From assembly GCA_003314535.1 (NCBI GenBank), contig POSG01000002.1, forward strand, positions 414,725 to 478,724: a stretch of 64,000 nt of DNA. Direction: 5' to 3'. This DNA is from Geobacter sp. (GTDB lineage Bacteria; Desulfobacterota; Desulfuromonadia; Geobacterales; Geobacteraceae). The notes under the pieces are model-generated. The model was not told where the DNA came from and made no database searches. It saw only the letters and a list, made by a program, of their open reading frames with translations. Of the stretch, positions 26,274-35,227 are shown piece after piece. The stretch's first letter is position 1; every line of letters starts with the position of its first letter. Both the position numbers and the translations under genes were made by a program.

Positions 26274-26571
26274 ATGGAAAAATCCTGGAATTCTGGCGGC
26301 ATTTTACTCATCAGGAAGACTTTGGCCCCGGTTTTTTCTTCTTGAACACGCTGCCCAGAGCGTACTCAAGCTCCGCGACAAATTGAGTGAGGAGGAGTCG
26401 GGTCTACGCTTCTGAACAAGGTTCTGGGTGGGAACCTGACACCATCTTGTTTCAAGACAGTTCTGTTTGTTTTCAACTTTCAGAAAGGGGGCCTAATGAG
26501 TAAGATGTCCCGAAAATCAAATCAATCGAACATCTTCAAACCAATCCAGAACCTTGCTTTTTTAGACAAAA
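26274..26571. other. Intergenic region with a possible minus-strand gene relic
   Basis: About 300 bases. On the minus strand, around 26310-26400, a frame reads LTQFVAELEYALG, then FKKKKPGPKSS, which has the look of a protein C-terminus but has no start or body. A plus-strand frame opens at ATG 26496 after AAAGGGGG but overlaps the kinase gene. Neither is convincing as a gene. Confidence 0.3.
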
Positions 26572-29500
26572 TCATTTTCGGTCAAGAATGTTCCTCACTT
26601 TGCCGAGCAATACGGAAGGCGTCACCGGCTTTGAAACAAAGTCCGTCTCATCATCTAGCACACCTTTGCCAATTATGATGTCTTTCGTGTATCCGCTCAT
26701 GAAAAGGACCTTGATTTCAGGACGATATACCTGTATTTCCAGATACAAACTTTTGCCGTCGATGTTCGGCATGATTACATCTGTGGCAAGCATGTCAATT
26801 AATTCCCTGTTCTTCATAAATTTAGCAATGGCATCCTGGCCATCAATTGCCTCAACAACCGTGTAGCCCGCTTCTTCTAGTATCATCCTGTGGAGTTCAC
26901 GTACAGTTGCATCATCCTCTACGAGCAGAATCGTTTCTGTTCCGCCCTGAGGAGATTCGACTGTTTCCGTCTTTTGCCGTTCGTGTTTCTCTTCAGTCAT
27001 TAATGGGAAATATACACGGAATGTTGTTCCTTTGCCCAGTTCCGAATATACATTTATGTAGCCATTGTGCTGTTTGACGATCCCATAGATGATCGCCATC
27101 CCGAGTCCCGTGCCCTTGCCGACATCCTTCGTAGTGTAGAATGGCTCAAAAATCTTCTTTTGTGTCTCTTCATCCATTCCACACCCTGTATCAGCAACTG
27201 ATATACATGCGTAGTCCCCCGGCTTTCCAAAGCCATGTGCATGAACAAAACCGGAATCCAAAGTCACCGGGGAAACATCGACCGACAACACCCCTCCCTG
27301 TGGCATGGCATCCTTGGCGTTCGTCACGAAATTCATAAGCACCTGTTCTATCTGACCCTTATCAGCCAGAACAACAAGTTCCCTTTCAAACACCGTTGTC
27401 CTGAAATCGATGTCCTCGCGGATGATTCTTCCCAGCATTTTCTTCAATCCCTGAACGATTTGGCAAAGGTTTACCGGTTTCGGGTGCAAAACCTGTTTCC
27501 TGCTGAAAGCAAGAAGGCTGTTGACAAGTTCGGTTGCCCGCTCTGAGGAGCTCAAAACCTGCTCGATGAAATGCCGAAGCGGGCTTCCTTTCTCAATCCG
27601 CATGCTGATTATTTCAGCATAGCCGATTATTGCCGTGAGAATGTTATTGAAGTCATGAGCTATGCCGCCTGCAAGCTGACCGATTGCTTCCATCTTCTGC
27701 GCCTGCAGCAACTGTGCTTCGAGCTTTAAACGCTCATCCCTTTCCCGTTTAAGCTCAGTGATGTCCTTTATAAGTTCGACTACCATGGAAACTTCCCCTG
27801 CATCGTCAAACACAGGGTAGGCGTGGATTTCCCGGTAAGCGTTCCTTAAAGGATTGAAAATCTCGGTAGATACCGGTTTGCCGGACTTCAAAACATCAAC
27901 TACATGGCAAGATTCGCATGGGCTCTCCTGAGCATCGAAGAGAACCTCGTAACAGTAGGGTTTCTTGTCGCGGACGGACAAATCCACAATATCCTCATAA
28001 CCATGCCAGTTTGACTTGAGAATCCTGAGGTCCTTGTCCACAACAACCAGCAGGTCGGGGATAGACTCAAAAACCTCTCGCAACAGTGCTTCAGAGTCCT
28101 TCAAAGCCTGTTCGGCCTGGTTCCGTGCAGTGATGTCGCGACTGATTCCGATCAAGCCGAGTACTTTGCCGTCTTTATCGTAGAATGGGGTTTTGAGAGT
28201 TTCGAGATAGACATGCCGGCCGTCGGGATAATCCACCCATTCTTCGTTGCGTCGTGCCGCACGCTGGGCCATCATCTGCCGGTCCATCTCACGGAAAAAT
28301 TCTCCCACCTCGCGTGGGAAGAGATCAAGATCAATACGACCGATCAGGTCTTTTTCCGGCCTCCCGGCAAAAGCTTCAAATGCTTTGTTGCAGCCAAGGT
28401 AGTTACTTTCGTGGTCTTTGAAGAATATCAGGTCGGGAATGGAGTCAACGAGGGCGCGCAGAAGATTTCTCTCCTGATCCCGCTGGATAGCAAGATTCTT
28501 ATATTCTTTAGCACTTTCCCACAACGCCTCGGAAGTGCGCCGGTGTTTCTCGCGGGTGCGAAGCGATTTGACGCCGTAACCCAGGTCATTGGCCAACTGG
28601 ACCATCAACCCTACTTCTTCAGCATCAAAAGCGTCTGGCTCGGCAGCATAGATATTGAGAGAGCCTTTTTGTCCGGAAACACTTAACGGAACGCTCAATG
28701 AGGATCTATAACCACGCTTTAGTGCCTCGTCACGCCAGATGGCAAAGGTAGGATCGTTTTCGATATCCTTCACATAAGATGGCTGCCCGGTGCGAGTGGC
28801 TATTCCAGAGGGCCCCATTCCGGCTTCAACTTCTGCCCATGTTATGTTCAGCTTTTCGAGGTAGCCAATTTCATGACCGGAATGGGCCACCGGTCGTATC
28901 GTTTTCGCTACGTCATGCTCGCCATATCCAACCCACGCGAAACGGTAGCCACCCTCATCCACGATTACGCGGCAAATTTTTTCGAGGAGTTCTGGTTCAT
29001 TTTCAGCCCGGACCAGCATTTCGTTGCACTTGGTAAGTGTCCGCAAGGTGCGGTTCAGCTGGAATAGTGATGCCACAGCTCTCTTTTGTTCGGTTATGTC
29101 CTTCAGGAATCCGAACAAATAAGGGACATTATTGATCTTTATGATCCTTCCGTACATGGAAACATCGATTATGCTCCCATTCTTGTGCCGGTATTTGTTC
29201 TCTGTATTTTTGATACATCCCTTTTTTCTTATGGTGTCAATGACTTTTAATCGCTCTTCAGGTTCTATCCAAAGGTTCAAGTCAAGAGAACTCTTGCCGA
29301 TTACTTCATCCCGAGTGTATCCGACAATTTCGGTAAAACCCGGATTGACGTCAACAAAGACGCCATCTTCGAGCGTACTGATGCTTACATAATCGGGAAT
29401 AGTCTCAAAGGCGACACGAAACCGCTCATTACTTTCCTGTATCTCCAACTCCGACTTCTTACGCTCAGTAATGTCCTGGTTCACACCTTGGGTTTTGATG

Positions 29501-30834
29501 ACACGTCCAGTATCGTCACAAACGACCGTGTACCGGACAGCTATGTACCGCTCCGCGCCATCAGACCTGATGATGCGATGCTCCAAGGAGTAGTAAGAAT
29601 CCGGTTTTCCGGTTGCCAGGGCTTTGCCGATCTCGGCAGCGACCAGCGGAGATTCTTCAGGCGGAAGAAACTTGCGTGCATAGTCTTCTGCAGACATCAG
29701 CTCTCCTCCCTCCTGTGCGGATGAGGTACCGTAGAGCGAGTAAAACTGATCGTCAAATGTGAACATCCTTTTTTCAACGTCGTATTCCCATCGCACCAGC
29801 CTGGCAAGGTTCATGGCTATCCTTAGCCGCTCCTCGCTTTCCCGCAACATGTCTTCGGCCATTTTTCGTGCAGTTATGTCCCTGATTGCTGAAATCAATA
29901 AATGGCGCTTGTTCCAAGTGAAAAAGCTGTTGAATATCTCCACGGAAAATACGGATCCGTCATTTTTTCGATGCCAACGTATCGGTATGTGAGTTTGAAG
30001 GTTTGCCAGTGCCGCATATGTCCCTGTATCATCGGCAGACAGGTCAAAAACCGTTCTCCCAAGGAGTTCCTTTCGTGTGCAACCATACAGCTTCAAGGCG
30101 CTTGCATTGGCCTCAAGTATTTCTCCGGTGCCTTGGTCAATCATTAATATGGCATCCGAATGCAATTCAAAAAGTTTCCTGTATTTGATCTCATTTTCTT
30201 CCACTGCATACTCTGCTTTTCTGCGGAACCTGATAACAAGAAAAGCAAATGTTGAAAAAAGAACTGTCAATATCGAGGCGAGAATTATGACTTTTGATCT
30301 GAACTTGTCATACAGTTCAAAGTACTTGGCTTTATTGACGCCGACATAGAGGGCACCGATGATTTCTCCCTTGTTATCCCTGATGGGGTCATAAGCGGTA
30401 AGATACGGTATGCCAAGGATAAGAGTCTCGCCCCGGTAGGATTTCCCCTGTTTAAATAGTGCATCATAGGCGGGACCCTGCAACTTGGTCCCGATTGCAC
30501 GATAACCTTCAGGTTTGAGTACGTTGGTAGAAATGCGCGTGTCACCCATGAAAACCGTTGCCGTGCAGCCAAAAATGTCCCCGATATGGTCGGGAAGCTC
30601 ATTGTTGTTGTTAACAACATAATTCCCCACTAACATTTTCCCATCAACAATATGGATATTCTCACCTTTAGCCATGAACAGCTTCCAGAAAGTTTTCAGA
30701 TGCTGGTCCTGCTCTTTTATGGCTAAGGTCTCTGCGGCCTGGTTAATTTCGGCAAGAATAGTAAAAGTTGCCACGATAAGGGCAACCGCCACCAGTAAAA
30801 CATCCAGATACAAGAATCTAGTAGTAATTTTCAT
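26572..30834 (-). CDS. Large hybrid histidine kinase: Cache, multiple PAS, GAF, HisKA, ATPase, receiver
   Basis: The 1420-residue protein has membrane helices at about 8-28 and 181-202 enclosing a Cache-type periplasmic sensor domain. Three PAS domains (about 215-590), a GAF domain (about 620-780, with the block ITWAEVEAGMGPSGIA) and two more PAS domains (about 800-1040) follow. The HisKA motif GGIAHDFNNILTA has phosphoacceptor His1060. The ATPase domain (GTGLGMAIIYG) and a C-terminal receiver domain (ETILLVEDDATVRE, MPNIDG, FVSKPV) complete a hybrid phosphorelay kinase. The intramolecular Asp is in place. Its GAF-PAS region is clearly related to the kinase at 50758-53682. Confidence 0.95.
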   Translation of the reverse strand: MKITTRFLYLDVLLVAVALIVATFTILAEINQAAETLAIKEQDQHLKTFWKLFMAKGENIHIVDGKMLVGNYVVNNNNELPDHIGDIFGCTATVFMGDTRISTNVLKPEGYRAIGTKLQGPAYDALFKQGKSYRGETLILGIPYLTAYDPIRDNKGEIIGALYVGVNKAKYFELYDKFRSKVIILASILTVLFSTFAFLVIRFRRKAEYAVEENEIKYRKLFELHSDAILMIDQGTGEILEANASALKLYGCTRKELLGRTVFDLSADDTGTYAALANLQTHIPIRWHRKNDGSVFSVEIFNSFFTWNKRHLLISAIRDITARKMAEDMLRESEERLRIAMNLARLVRWEYDVEKRMFTFDDQFYSLYGTSSAQEGGELMSAEDYARKFLPPEESPLVAAEIGKALATGKPDSYYSLEHRIIRSDGAERYIAVRYTVVCDDTGRVIKTQGVNQDITERKKSELEIQESNERFRVAFETIPDYVSISTLEDGVFVDVNPGFTEIVGYTRDEVIGKSSLDLNLWIEPEERLKVIDTIRKKGCIKNTENKYRHKNGSIIDVSMYGRIIKINNVPYLFGFLKDITEQKRAVASLFQLNRTLRTLTKCNEMLVRAENEPELLEKICRVIVDEGGYRFAWVGYGEHDVAKTIRPVAHSGHEIGYLEKLNITWAEVEAGMGPSGIATRTGQPSYVKDIENDPTFAIWRDEALKRGYRSSLSVPLSVSGQKGSLNIYAAEPDAFDAEEVGLMVQLANDLGYGVKSLRTREKHRRTSEALWESAKEYKNLAIQRDQERNLLRALVDSIPDLIFFKDHESNYLGCNKAFEAFAGRPEKDLIGRIDLDLFPREVGEFFREMDRQMMAQRAARRNEEWVDYPDGRHVYLETLKTPFYDKDGKVLGLIGISRDITARNQAEQALKDSEALLREVFESIPDLLVVVDKDLRILKSNWHGYEDIVDLSVRDKKPYCYEVLFDAQESPCESCHVVDVLKSGKPVSTEIFNPLRNAYREIHAYPVFDDAGEVSMVVELIKDITELKRERDERLKLEAQLLQAQKMEAIGQLAGGIAHDFNNILTAIIGYAEIISMRIEKGSPLRHFIEQVLSSSERATELVNSLLAFSRKQVLHPKPVNLCQIVQGLKKMLGRIIREDIDFRTTVFERELVVLADKGQIEQVLMNFVTNAKDAMPQGGVLSVDVSPVTLDSGFVHAHGFGKPGDYACISVADTGCGMDEETQKKIFEPFYTTKDVGKGTGLGMAIIYGIVKQHNGYINVYSELGKGTTFRVYFPLMTEEKHERQKTETVESPQGGTETILLVEDDATVRELHRMILEEAGYTVVEAIDGQDAIAKFMKNRELIDMLATDVIMPNIDGKSLYLEIQVYRPEIKVLFMSGYTKDIIIGKGVLDDETDFVSKPVTPSVLLGKVRNILDRK

Positions 30835-31655
30835 ATCAGTGACCTTATATTTTCAAACTTCAACTCGTTTAACCTTGTCACCCATGGCCGAGAGAAACCG
30901 GCAATGGTTCATTTCCGGATTCTCCCGCAGAAGAACTGCACGACAATACTGGTTTATCCACCGGCACGCAAGGGATGATAAAATTTCGTCCATCAATTCA
31001 TCGGATCATGAGGCCAAAAATCCAGTACAATCTTCTTATTTCTATGTTCCTTATGCCGATCAGAAAACTGGTTAGATTTATTAGCTTCGCAGGAAATTCT
31101 GGCAGAGGAAATAAGGTGAATTGTATCCCGCCATCTGGAGTAAGCACCCGGAATATCCAGGCCGGTTTTTTTGCCAGTATGCCTCATACGGAGTCCGGTC
31201 GTCCAGCTAAGAGTGTGAGAGCAGGGTGTCGCAAAACCCGACCCAGTATTTCGGCCCCCGGCGAACCACGCTGCCGGCCTCAAAGGCACGCAGATAAATG
31301 CTTTCATATTCAAGTGAACGCCACTACCTTTTGATCATGATGTTGTCCGGCCAGCAAGAAAATCCTATTTTTCTTCGTTAACATCATCAAAAGAGTCACC
31401 TTCCATCTCTCAATGTGACAGCTGTTTCGCTGCCCCTCCAAAACACCTGTAACAAATACCCGTTCAAAGAGCCTCTGTTCGGCTTTATGCTCCCGAACGG
31501 TTGCCGACATGCAGATCGATTCCTTACTTTACCTATTCGCAATGCATTGAATATAAAGCTTATTTCATGCCGATACGTTCATGGCCCCGGGACGTCGGCT
31601 CCGGTGGCATGCGATATGCTGTATAATACGAACCAAACAACTATAGGAGACAGAT
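30835..31655. other. Gene-poor region holding an IS relic
   Basis: About 820 bases between the large kinase and the DUF1883 gene have no intact gene. Several open frames overlap here on both strands without ribosome binding sites or motifs. The recognisable content is a transposase fragment at 31081-31206. Confidence 0.4.
31081..31206 (-). mobile_element. Relic of an IS3-like transposase C-terminus
   Basis: One minus-strand frame reads LDDRTPYEAYWQKN and runs to a stop after 41 codons. The RTPxEAY signature is typical of the extreme C-terminus of IS3-family OrfB transposases. No catalytic DDE region or terminal repeat is visible, so only a short decayed end remains. The call rests on one motif. 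Confidence 0.35.
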
Positions 31656-31916
31656 ATGAATTTTATCCACTCACGGAAGCAACTGGAAAATGGTGATGTT
31701 ATCGAACTTAAATGCGAGTCCGCCTGTAACTTCATGCTAGCCGATGACCACAATTTTTCCCTCTACAAAAAATGTAAAATTTTCGAGTATTTCGGAGGCC
31801 ATTTTACCGAGTTTCCAGCCCGGATAACCGCACCGCATGCCGGCGATTGGAACATCATTATTGACGCCCCGGGAGTCGAGCCGATAGGCGCCTACAGCAT
31901 TAACATCATAAGTTGA
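31656..31916 (+). CDS. DUF1883 domain protein
   Basis: The 86-residue protein matches the DUF1883 family over its whole length: an N-terminal MNFIHSRKQLENGDVIEL, the LADDHNFSLYKK core, FGGHFTEFPARITAPHAGDWN and a final IDAPG. Function of the family is unknown; it appears both alone and in defence- or signalling-linked proteins. ATG 31656 follows AGGAG. There is no signal peptide. It lies alone between the IS relic and the YWTD protein. Confidence 0.85.
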   Translation: MNFIHSRKQLENGDVIELKCESACNFMLADDHNFSLYKKCKIFEYFGGHFTEFPARITAPHAGDWNIIIDAPGVEPIGAYSINIIS

Positions 31917-32074
31917 GGTTCCCCGGCCGACGCCAGGAACTTACCGGCAAGTACCAAGAAGGAACCTGTCTACCCGGCATGTCGACTGATAATGACTGAA
32001 TCCTGCGTAATCGTCAAAATGCAGCGTGAAAAGTCCTTTCAGTAATTCCAAACGTTCATTCCAGGAGGTGGGAA

Positions 32075-32995
32075 ATGACAAGAGTGGATTCTGCAGGCAA
32101 GTCAGCGGTTTGCCGTTTGTTCGTTCTCGATTTGAGCGGCGGGCGCATCCTTTCCATGAATCCCGACGGCTCTGAGCGAAAAGTAATCATTACTGAATGC
32201 AGACACCCCGATGGTGTGGCGGTCGATGCCGAAGCCGGACATATTTACTGGACCAACATGGGCGTCCCCAACTGGGGAGACGGTTCCATCGAGCGTGCAA
32301 ACCTCGACGGCCTTGAACGCACGACCATTGTCCCTGAAGGCAGCACTTTCACACCGAAACAACTTCATCTCGACAAGAAAAACCGCAAACTTTACTGGTC
32401 AGACCGCGAAGGGATGCGGGTCATGCGCTCCAATCTCGACGGATCGAACATCGAAACCCTCGTTGAAAGGGGGCGCGGCGATACGGACCGCAAGGATGTG
32501 TTGAGAAGGTGCGTCGGGATAGCGCTTGATATTGAGCGAGAACAATTCTACTGGACCCAGAAAGGCCCTGATAAAGCAGGACAAGGGCGCATTTTTCGCG
32601 CAAGCACGGAAATGCCCGAAGGGCAGACACCTTCGACGCGCTCGGACATCGAAGTGCTCTATGATGGACTTCCTGAGCCGATCGATCTGCAACTGGATTT
32701 AAGTAACCGTATGATGTACTGGACGGATCGTGGTAATCCTCCGTTTGGTAACACGGTAAATCGCGCGCCAATGGACTGCGATCTGGCGACAAGGCAAGCG
32801 CCTGAAATACTGGTCTCTCATCTGATGGAGGGGATCGGCCTGGCTCTCGACCTTATGAATGGAAGAATGTTCTTTACTGACTTGGGCGGTTCGATCTATT
32901 CATCCAGGCTCGACGGATCGGATAAGAAGGTGTTGCATGAAATGCAGGGGAACCTTACCGGTATTGCTTTTGTCGAACTGGCTGAACAGTGTTAG
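32075..32995 (+). CDS. YWTD-type six-bladed beta-propeller protein (LDL-receptor class B-like)
   Basis: The 306-residue protein contains repeated blades with YWTD-like motifs: IYWTNMG, LYWSDREG, FYWTQKG, MYWTDRG and FFTDLGG. Each is followed or preceded by a SNLDGS- or RANLDG-type turn. This is the low-density-lipoprotein-receptor propeller fold, known also in bacterial cytoplasmic or secreted proteins of unclear function. No signal peptide is seen, so it is probably cytoplasmic. The ribosome binding site is CAGGAGG. A ligand or enzyme role cannot be assigned. Confidence 0.85.
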   Translation: MTRVDSAGKSAVCRLFVLDLSGGRILSMNPDGSERKVIITECRHPDGVAVDAEAGHIYWTNMGVPNWGDGSIERANLDGLERTTIVPEGSTFTPKQLHLDKKNRKLYWSDREGMRVMRSNLDGSNIETLVERGRGDTDRKDVLRRCVGIALDIEREQFYWTQKGPDKAGQGRIFRASTEMPEGQTPSTRSDIEVLYDGLPEPIDLQLDLSNRMMYWTDRGNPPFGNTVNRAPMDCDLATRQAPEILVSHLMEGIGLALDLMNGRMFFTDLGGSIYSSRLDGSDKKVLHEMQGNLTGIAFVELAEQC

Positions 32996-33123
32996 CCCAT
33001 GAAGTTACAGCAATGTTCTTCTTCTTGGAGTTCATGTCCCGGCATTCTCTCCACAGATGGCTAAAATTGAAGATAAGCAACGCTCTTTTATAATTATGCT
33101 GCTGTGATCGACATTCCATAAAG

Positions 33124-33153
33124 AAAGGGGCTCCCATTCCTGGTTGCCCCTTT
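33124..33153 (-). terminator. Terminator of the first MucR-like gene
   Basis: AAAGGGGC (33124-33131) and GCCCCTTT (33146-33153) form an 8-bp stem whose minus-strand 3' side ends in TTTCTT. It lies 45 bases past the stop of the MucR-like gene and belongs to the recurrent element seen also at 13622 and 56975. Confidence 0.75.
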
Positions 33154-33196
33154 CCCGAAAAAACCCTTCGCAGGCCAATTCTGGAAGCCGATTTTT

Positions 33197-33676
33197 TCAG
33201 CCCTTCTTCTTTGTCGCCTTTATCGTCACCGGTTTCTTGGCTTGCAGCTTCTCCGCCCGTACCGCCCTCGCCTTGGCTAGGTTGTCCGCCAATCCCCTCT
33301 CCAATGCCGTTAGCCTTCTTTTCTCCGAAAAGTTCTTTGCCGTCAGGGACTGGCCTGCAGGGATATTGAACTGCCTCCGATATTCCCGAGGAGTAATGCC
33401 GTGAACCTGGTTGAGATGCCGGGCAAGGGTCTTCATACCCCCTTTGCCACAGATCATGCAACAAACCTGGTCCGCCTGGAAAGCCTTCCTCAGGGTCATG
33501 ACCGGCGTTTTTTTCTCTTCCGTCGCCTCAGGTGCTGCCGCACCGGCCGTGTCAAGTTGCTGAAGCGCAGCGTAAACTTTCTGAATTTCCTGCAAAAGCT
33601 CTTCTGTTGACATAACGGTGACAGAAGCATGGGATGAAACGATGCTTGCTGCAAGTTCTACAAGTGTATTGGGCAT
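33197..33676 (-). CDS. MucR/Ros-type zinc-finger transcriptional regulator, copy 1
   Basis: The 159-residue protein contains the Ros/MucR C2H2-like finger: CMICGKGGMKTLARHLNQVH, followed by GITPREYRRQFNIP, the family signature. Its N-terminal helix (residues 1-60) probably oligomerises, and a Lys/Ala-rich tail should contact DNA, as in H-NS-like MucR proteins. An AAAGGAG ribosome binding site precedes ATG 33676. A second copy with about 90 percent identical residues lies at 57047-57526. It is a likely global silencer or activator; targets are unknown. Confidence 0.93.
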   Translation of the reverse strand: MPNTLVELAASIVSSHASVTVMSTEELLQEIQKVYAALQQLDTAGAAAPEATEEKKTPVMTLRKAFQADQVCCMICGKGGMKTLARHLNQVHGITPREYRRQFNIPAGQSLTAKNFSEKRRLTALERGLADNLAKARAVRAEKLQAKKPVTIKATKKKG

Positions 33677-34512
33677 GAGTATAGCTCCTTTTTGCGTTCA
33701 GAATTGATCATCGTTCGATCAAGTCCACTAGTGATTGTATCAACGTATTTAGCATAGGTATCTTTTTATTCAAAGATTATTTATGCTTTTCAATCCCCTG
33801 CCAACGGAATGTATCTATATCAGGATTCTATAAACTCGTCAATAATTTATGATTCCGTCCCGGTCATCGGATGTATTGATTGAACATGGCCCATTTTCAT
33901 CTATTTCAATTGCTGTCTTATATTCGACAACTCGATTCCAAGTTTTGTGAGATGTCAGCATACGCATTCCTAAGCATCCGCATCGAGGCGTAGCTTTGTC
34001 AGCCACTCTCCATAACATGACCGGCAGTCATCAATAGCTTGAAAATACCTGACCGGATGTCCTCCATGTTCTCTTACAACCCCATTGAACTTATACATAC
34101 CAGCCTTTCCGGTTTGCGCTAATAAAGCAGTATTCCTACTGGACAGATTCCTGACAGATGAGTGCATCGCCAAGGCTTCGGCAAGGCAAGTGCACTGGGA
34201 CGTGGCGTGGCAGGAGTGGATCGTGGCCGACCTTGTTCCTCCTGGGAACCTGATTAGGGTTGCAGACCAGGTATTCCAGAAGTTTAATGAACTTAGCAAT
34301 TCTTTTTTTTATCCACTACTGGCATCTTCATTCAGGCACTCCGGAGTGTGGTGTATCATGACTGTTTTATTTCGCACCGGTCATGCACCATTCAATCGCG
34401 TCATTCCTATTGAGTAAGCCAAAATAGCCCTTGCCAATTACCGGTTTTACCGGCAATATTCATTCCCGGCTTACTGTTTGGCTGGTTTATTACGGGAATA
34501 TTTGGAGATTCG
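33677..34512. other. Gene-poor region upstream of the MESH1-like gene
   Basis: About 835 bases. A minus-strand frame from ATG near 34101 to 33973 encodes some 42 residues (MYKFNGVVREHGGHP, then RSCYGEWLTKL), with a GGAAAGG site before it. A plus-strand frame at 34145-34300 also reads plausibly (LLDRFLTDECIAKAS). They overlap on opposite strands, so at most one is real, and neither matches a family I know. The rest is AT-rich. Confidence 0.3.
34421..34457. repeat. Copy 2 of the repeated upstream element
   Basis: AGCCCTTGCCAATTACCGG, then TTTTACCGGCAAT, matches copy 1 at 22140-22174. In this copy TTGCC and GGCAA form an inverted repeat. It ends about 55 bases before the intact MESH1-like start codon and may be part of its control region. 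Confidence 0.6.
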
Positions 34513-35067
34513 ATGAGAGAGTCAACAAGCACCACAAGTATGGTCATCAAGGCAATGGCCTTTGCAGCCGAAAAACATCGCAACCAGCGACGCAAGGACG
34601 CTGACGCGTCACCCTACATCAACCATCCGATTGCACTTGCACACACGCTTGTAAACGAAGGCGGCATAGAGAACCCGCTTGTCTTGTGCGCCGCAGTATT
34701 GCACGACACCATCGAGGACACAGAAACCACGGCAGATGAGCTCAAGGGATGCTTCGGCGAGAAAATAACTTCCATTGTTCTAGAAGTGACCGATGACACG
34801 TCTTTGCCCAAACATGCCCGCAAGCAGCTGCAAATCGAGCATGCACCTCATATTTCGCCTGAAGCCAAGCTGGTGAAGCTTGCTGACAAGATTTGCAATC
34901 TGCGGGACATTATCTCGTCTCCACCTGCAGGCTGGCCGGAAGCACGAAAACGGGAATACTTCGACTGGGCCGAACAGGTTGTGGCCGGAATTCAGGGTGT
35001 AAACAGCCGCCTGGAAGCGGTATTTTATGATTTGTATAAACGTAAGCCGGAACCTCTTTCATGGTAA
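34513..35067 (+). CDS. HD-domain (p)ppGpp hydrolase-like protein (MESH1/SpoT HD type)
   Basis: The 184-residue protein is a single HD domain of the RelA/SpoT hydrolase type: RRKDADASPYINHP at 26-39, AAVLHDTIEDT with H64-D65 and E68-D69, and VKLADKICNL at 121-130. These are the metal and substrate residues of small alarmone hydrolases. No synthetase domain is present. It would remove the 3' diphosphate of (p)ppGpp, or act on a related nucleotide. ATG 34513 is preceded by TTTGGAGA. A truncated duplicate of its 5' end is at 22293. Confidence 0.85.
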   Translation: MRESTSTTSMVIKAMAFAAEKHRNQRRKDADASPYINHPIALAHTLVNEGGIENPLVLCAAVLHDTIEDTETTADELKGCFGEKITSIVLEVTDDTSLPKHARKQLQIEHAPHISPEAKLVKLADKICNLRDIISSPPAGWPEARKREYFDWAEQVVAGIQGVNSRLEAVFYDLYKRKPEPLSW

Positions 35068-35213
35068 GCCCTTACGAAGGAAGCTCCACCAGGTCTACTC
35101 CACAGAACTTTCCAGGACTGGAAAGATACCCGATTGGTCAACAAACCTGCCCATGACACGCCGGAGATCAATGTTCCTTGCATGGCCCCGAAACACCGTG
35201 TCTCAATAAAGTA
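35068..35213 (+). pseudogene. SRAP (YedK/HMCES-like) C-terminal relic A
   Basis: The stretch reads KLHQVYSTELSRTGKIPD in one frame and RLVNKPAHDTPEINVP in the next. Together these align with LYQPYPADLLQEWEVSP and LVNKPSIETPEIIVP of the fragment at 39668-39900. It is therefore the last approximately 40 residues of an SOS-response-associated peptidase, broken by one frameshift. Nothing else of the gene remains. Confidence 0.6.
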
Positions 35214-35227
35214 AGGCATCACACTCA

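Noticed and set aside
26496..26678. Plus-strand frame after an AAAGGGGG site at the end of the large hybrid kinase gene
   Set aside because: Two thirds of it overlap the 3' end of the kinase gene on the other strand and it resembles no family.
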